Shown: in pieces, positions 5,295-7,428 of the stretch
Layout of the letters: the number at the start of each line of letters is the position of its first letter
Position numbering within the stretch: position 1 is the first letter of the stretch
Notes under the pieces: generated by a model
What the model was told of the DNA's origin: nothing
Seen by the model: only the letters and a program-made list of their open reading frames with translations
The model's database searches: none
Position numbers and translations under genes: made by a program
NCBI GenBank assembly: GCA_023425905.1
Contig: JAFABT010000180.1
Coordinates: 1 to 7,428, forward strand
Direction: 5' to 3'
Origin: Actinomycetes bacterium
Lineage (GTDB): Bacteria; Actinomycetota; Actinomycetes; Actinomycetales; Cellulomonadaceae
Length of the DNA: 7,428 bases

Positions 5295-6446
5295 TCAGAC
5301 CGGTGAGAGCCCCAGCGACATCCCCGCGAGGCCGCGTGACGTGCTCGCGAGCCCACGGGCGACCTCCCGCAGCGCGACGGCCGCGGGGGAGTCCGGGTCG
5401 CGCAGCACGACGGGCAGGCCCTCGTCCCCGCCCTCACGCACCGCGACGTCGAGCGGGACCTGGCCAAGCAGCGGCACGGTCGCCCCGGTCGATCGGGTCA
5501 GCGCCTCCGCGACCCGCTCGCCGCCACCCGCACCAAAGATCTCGAGCCGGGAGCCATCGGGCTGCTCGAGCCACGACATGTTCTCGACGACGCCGACGAC
5601 GTGCTGGCGCGTCTGCGCCGCGATCGACCCCGCACGCTCGGCGACCTCCGCCGCCGCGATCTGCGGCGTCGTCACGACGACGATCTGCGAGGTCGGCAGC
5701 AGCTGCGCAACCGAGATCGCGATGTCGCCGGTGCCGGGCGGCAGGTCGAGCAGCAGCACGTCGAGGTCACCCCAGAACACGTCCGCGAGGAACTGCTGCA
5801 GCGCACGGTGGAGCATCGGGCCGCGCCACACGACGGCCTGCCCCTCGGGGACGAACATGCCGATCGAGATGACCTTGATGTCGTGCGAGACCGGCGGGAG
5901 GATCATGTCGTCGACCCGGGTGGGTGTGCGCTCGACGCCGAGCATCCGCGGGATCGAGAAGCCGTAGACGTCCGCGTCGAGCACGCCGACCCGCAGGCCG
6001 TCCGCGGCCATGGCCGCAGCGAGGTTCGCCGTCACCGAGGACTTGCCCACACCGCCCTTGCCCGACGCGATCGCGAAGACCTTCGTGAGCGAACCCGGCT
6101 TCGCGAACGGGATCTCGGGCTCCGCGGCGGTCCCGCGCAGCAACGTCCGGAGCTCTGCGCGCTGCTCGGCCGTCATGACGCCGAGGTCGACCGTGACCGA
6201 GCCGACGCCGTCGACCCCCTGGGCGGCGGCGGTGACGTCACGCGTGATCGTCGTCTTGAGCGGGCAGCCCTGCGTCGTGAGCAGGACGCGGACCGTGACG
6301 TGCGCACCGGTGGGGGAGTCCTCCGTGCCGGGGGTGACGGCGACGTCGTCGACCATGCCGAGCTCGGTGATTGGCCGGCGGATCTCCGGGTCCTGGACCT
6401 GCTCGAGCGAGATGCGGACGGCGGCGACGAGATCGGCAGCAAGCAT
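5295..6446 (-). CDS. mrp: Mrp/ApbC/Nbp35-family P-loop ATPase, Fe-S cluster carrier (383 aa)
   Basis: Cytosolic ATPase of the Mrp family, known for binding and delivering Fe-S clusters to apoproteins. Residues 1 to about 100 form the DUF59/MIP18-like domain, with DPEIRRPITELGMV (19-32) and TTQGCPL (57-63). The nucleotide-binding domain has the deviant Walker A GKGGVGKS (129-136), the LDADVYG switch region (156-162), DLPPGTGD (234-241), VTTPQ (258-262) and VENMSW (287-292). The length fits the long, DUF59-fused form. The CxxC that ligates a bridging cluster in ApbC/Nbp35 is absent after ENMSW; the only cysteine is Cys61 in the DUF59 domain. The loss is, as I recall, usual for actinobacterial members. 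The ATG at 6444-6446 matches the normal N-terminus, although no clear ribosome site precedes it. It is the last gene of the block, 26 bases after the DUF1003 gene, so is probably co-transcribed. Confidence 0.95.
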   Translation of the reverse strand: MLAADLVAAVRISLEQVQDPEIRRPITELGMVDDVAVTPGTEDSPTGAHVTVRVLLTTQGCPLKTTITRDVTAAAQGVDGVGSVTVDLGVMTAEQRAELRTLLRGTAAEPEIPFAKPGSLTKVFAIASGKGGVGKSSVTANLAAAMAADGLRVGVLDADVYGFSIPRMLGVERTPTRVDDMILPPVSHDIKVISIGMFVPEGQAVVWRGPMLHRALQQFLADVFWGDLDVLLLDLPPGTGDIAISVAQLLPTSQIVVVTTPQIAAAEVAERAGSIAAQTRQHVVGVVENMSWLEQPDGSRLEIFGAGGGERVAEALTRSTGATVPLLGQVPLDVAVREGGDEGLPVVLRDPDSPAAVALREVARGLASTSRGLAGMSLGLSPV

Positions 6447-6472
6447 GGGCCCATCGTAGGCCCGCGCTGGGG

Positions 6473-7102
6473 TCAGCCTTCCTCGGGAGCCGGACCTGTC
6501 TCAGGTTCGGCGTCGCGTCCGGCCTCGCGCTCGGCGTACGCGGCGAGGGCCTCCTCGTCGGCCTCGCGCTGCGCCTCGCGCTCGGCCTCCTTCGCGGACT
6601 CCCACTCGCCTGCCCGCTGCTCCTCGAGGTCCTCGAGCAGGCTGCGCAGCTCTGACCTGAGGAAGTCACGGGTCGCGACCTCGGAGAGCGCGATGCGCAC
6701 CGCGGCCATCTCGCGGGCGAGGTACTCGGTGTCGGCGAGGTTGCGCTCGGCGCGCTGGCGGTCCTGCTCGGCCTGGACGCGGTCGCGGTCGGTCTGCCGG
6801 TTCTGCGAGAGCAGGATGAGCGGCGCGGAGTACGACGCCTGGAGCGAGAGCATGAGGGTGAGCGCGGTGAACCCGTTGGCCGCCTTGTCGAAGCGCATGT
6901 CCTCGGGGCCCCAGGAGTTCCACACGAGCCAGATCGCGCAGAACAGCGTCATCCACACGATGAACAGCGGCGTCCCCATGAACCGTGCGATGCGCTCGGA
7001 GATCCGGCCGAAGCGGTCCCCCTCGCGCGCGGTGCGGGGCGCGCGCATCTTCGCGAGCCACGAGCCGCCGCGCTCGCGGGGGGTGTCGAGGCGCTCAGCC
7101 AT
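6473..7102 (-). CDS. DUF1003 family membrane protein (209 aa)
   Basis: Inner-membrane protein of unknown biochemical role. A basic N-terminus (1-40) leads into transmembrane segment 1 (about 43-63, with LFIVWMTLF and WLVWN). A short loop with FDKAANGF follows, then transmembrane segment 2 (about 76-98), running into the family signature SQNRQTDRDR (99-108). Residues 104-190 are strongly charged and helical, probably a cytoplasmic coiled coil; the last 20 residues are acidic and Pro-rich. The Glu/Arg/Ala-rich tail is long for the family. The ATG at 7100-7102 has AGGG just upstream and overlaps the stop of the upstream CBS gene by 8 bases, pointing to translational coupling. In actinobacteria DUF1003 genes are often found between an MgtE-like CBS gene and mrp, as here. 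A role in membrane or ion homeostasis with those partners is inference. Confidence 0.93.
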   Translation of the reverse strand: MAERLDTPRERGGSWLAKMRAPRTAREGDRFGRISERIARFMGTPLFIVWMTLFCAIWLVWNSWGPEDMRFDKAANGFTALTLMLSLQASYSAPLILLSQNRQTDRDRVQAEQDRQRAERNLADTEYLAREMAAVRIALSEVATRDFLRSELRSLLEDLEEQRAGEWESAKEAEREAQREADEEALAAYAEREAGRDAEPETGPAPEEG

Positions 7103-7428
7103 CGCCCTGGCCCTCGGTGGTGCGCGCGGTCGCGAGCGTGACGGGGCTCTCCGCGCCGGCCGGGAGCTCGAGCGCGTCGTCGTCCTCGCGCCAGTCGTCG
7201 GGCAGGAGGTGGTCGAGGACGTCGTCGACGGACACGGCGCCGAGCAGGCGCTTGTCGGCGTCGACGACGGGCAGCGCGAGCAGGTTGTACGTCGCGAGCA
7301 GCCGGGTGATGCGGAGCAGCGGCGCCGTCGGGGGGAGGGCGTCGATGTCGGTGTCGAGGATCGACCCGATCGTCTGGTGCGGGGGGTGGCGCAGGAGACG
7401 CTGGAGGTGGACGACGCCGAGGAACCGA
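7095..7428 (-). CDS. CBS-domain protein of the MgtE-related, membrane-domain-lacking type (C-terminal 110 aa, partial)
   Basis: The frame is open from the window edge (first full codon 7425-7427) to TGA at 7095-7097; the start lies outside. Visible residues contain the end of one CBS repeat, LGVVHLQRLL (3-12), the linker motif TIGSILDTDI (19-28), and a second CBS repeat with LLATYNLLALPVVDADKRLL (43-62), then GAVSVDDVLDHLLPDDW. CBS pairs bind adenosyl nucleotides or Mg2+. The protein ends about 30 residues after the second CBS in an acidic, hydrophilic tail. True MgtE channels continue into a five-helix membrane domain, so this belongs to the soluble MgtE_N-plus-CBS type known in actinobacteria (the unseen N-terminus is assumed). 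The Mg2+-sensing role is inferred from family. It is the first gene visible in the block and overlaps the DUF1003 gene by 8 bases. Confidence 0.85.
   Translation of the reverse strand, partial: RFLGVVHLQRLLRHPPHQTIGSILDTDIDALPPTAPLLRITRLLATYNLLALPVVDADKRLLGAVSVDDVLDHLLPDDWREDDDALELPAGAESPVTLATARTTEGQGDG

Noticed and set aside
4751..5872. Plus-strand open frame of 373 codons across the spacer and into mrp
   Set aside because: It is Arg/Pro/Ser-rich low-complexity and runs antisense through a clear mrp gene; no motif supports it.
1..7428. tRNA, rRNA, insertion sequence or phage attachment site
   Set aside because: I saw no tRNA-like cloverleaf, no rRNA sequence, no transposase or integrase reading frame and no terminal inverted repeats with target duplication in the window.

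Overview
The base composition (very GC-rich, with G or C at nearly every third codon position) and the gene families point to a high-GC Gram-positive actinobacterium, most likely of the Micrococcales/Cellulomonas type. That placement is inferred from composition and synteny, not from a marker gene. Every convincing gene lies on the minus strand, so transcription runs from the right end of the window to the left.

Right part (5295-7428): a compact housekeeping block. Its order in transcription is the C-terminus of a CBS-pair protein of the MgtE-related type (cut by the window edge), a two-helix DUF1003 membrane protein whose start overlaps the preceding stop, and, 26 bases later, a complete Mrp/ApbC-family P-loop ATPase with an N-terminal DUF59 domain. 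This trio is recognisable from other actinobacterial genomes. It suggests an operon joining Mg/nucleotide sensing, an inner-membrane protein and an Fe-S carrier-type ATPase.

Middle (4758-5294): a spacer with one plausible 60-residue single-helix membrane protein, four copies of a 21-bp tandem repeat, an 11-bp direct duplication, and three adjacent inverted repeats between the small gene and the first lipoprotein gene.

Left part (1-4757): a head-to-tail array of five related lipoprotein genes, none of which I can assign to a named family. The four complete copies (328-343 aa) share a lipobox signal peptide, a low-complexity linker, a GP(V/I)xxL element (three of the four), an (A/T)CMxx(K/R)GW(E/T)YTP motif, a YGYG motif, an acidic patch, and four mature-region cysteines at nearly constant spacing. 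The fifth copy is cut by the window start and departs from the others after GWE. The genes are joined in different ways (GTGA overlap, 23-base gap, 68-base gap with a hairpin, 208-base gap with two inverted repeats). The array may therefore be expressed both as an operon and from internal signals. This array is the most interesting content of the window; the function of its proteins cannot be deduced from the sequence.
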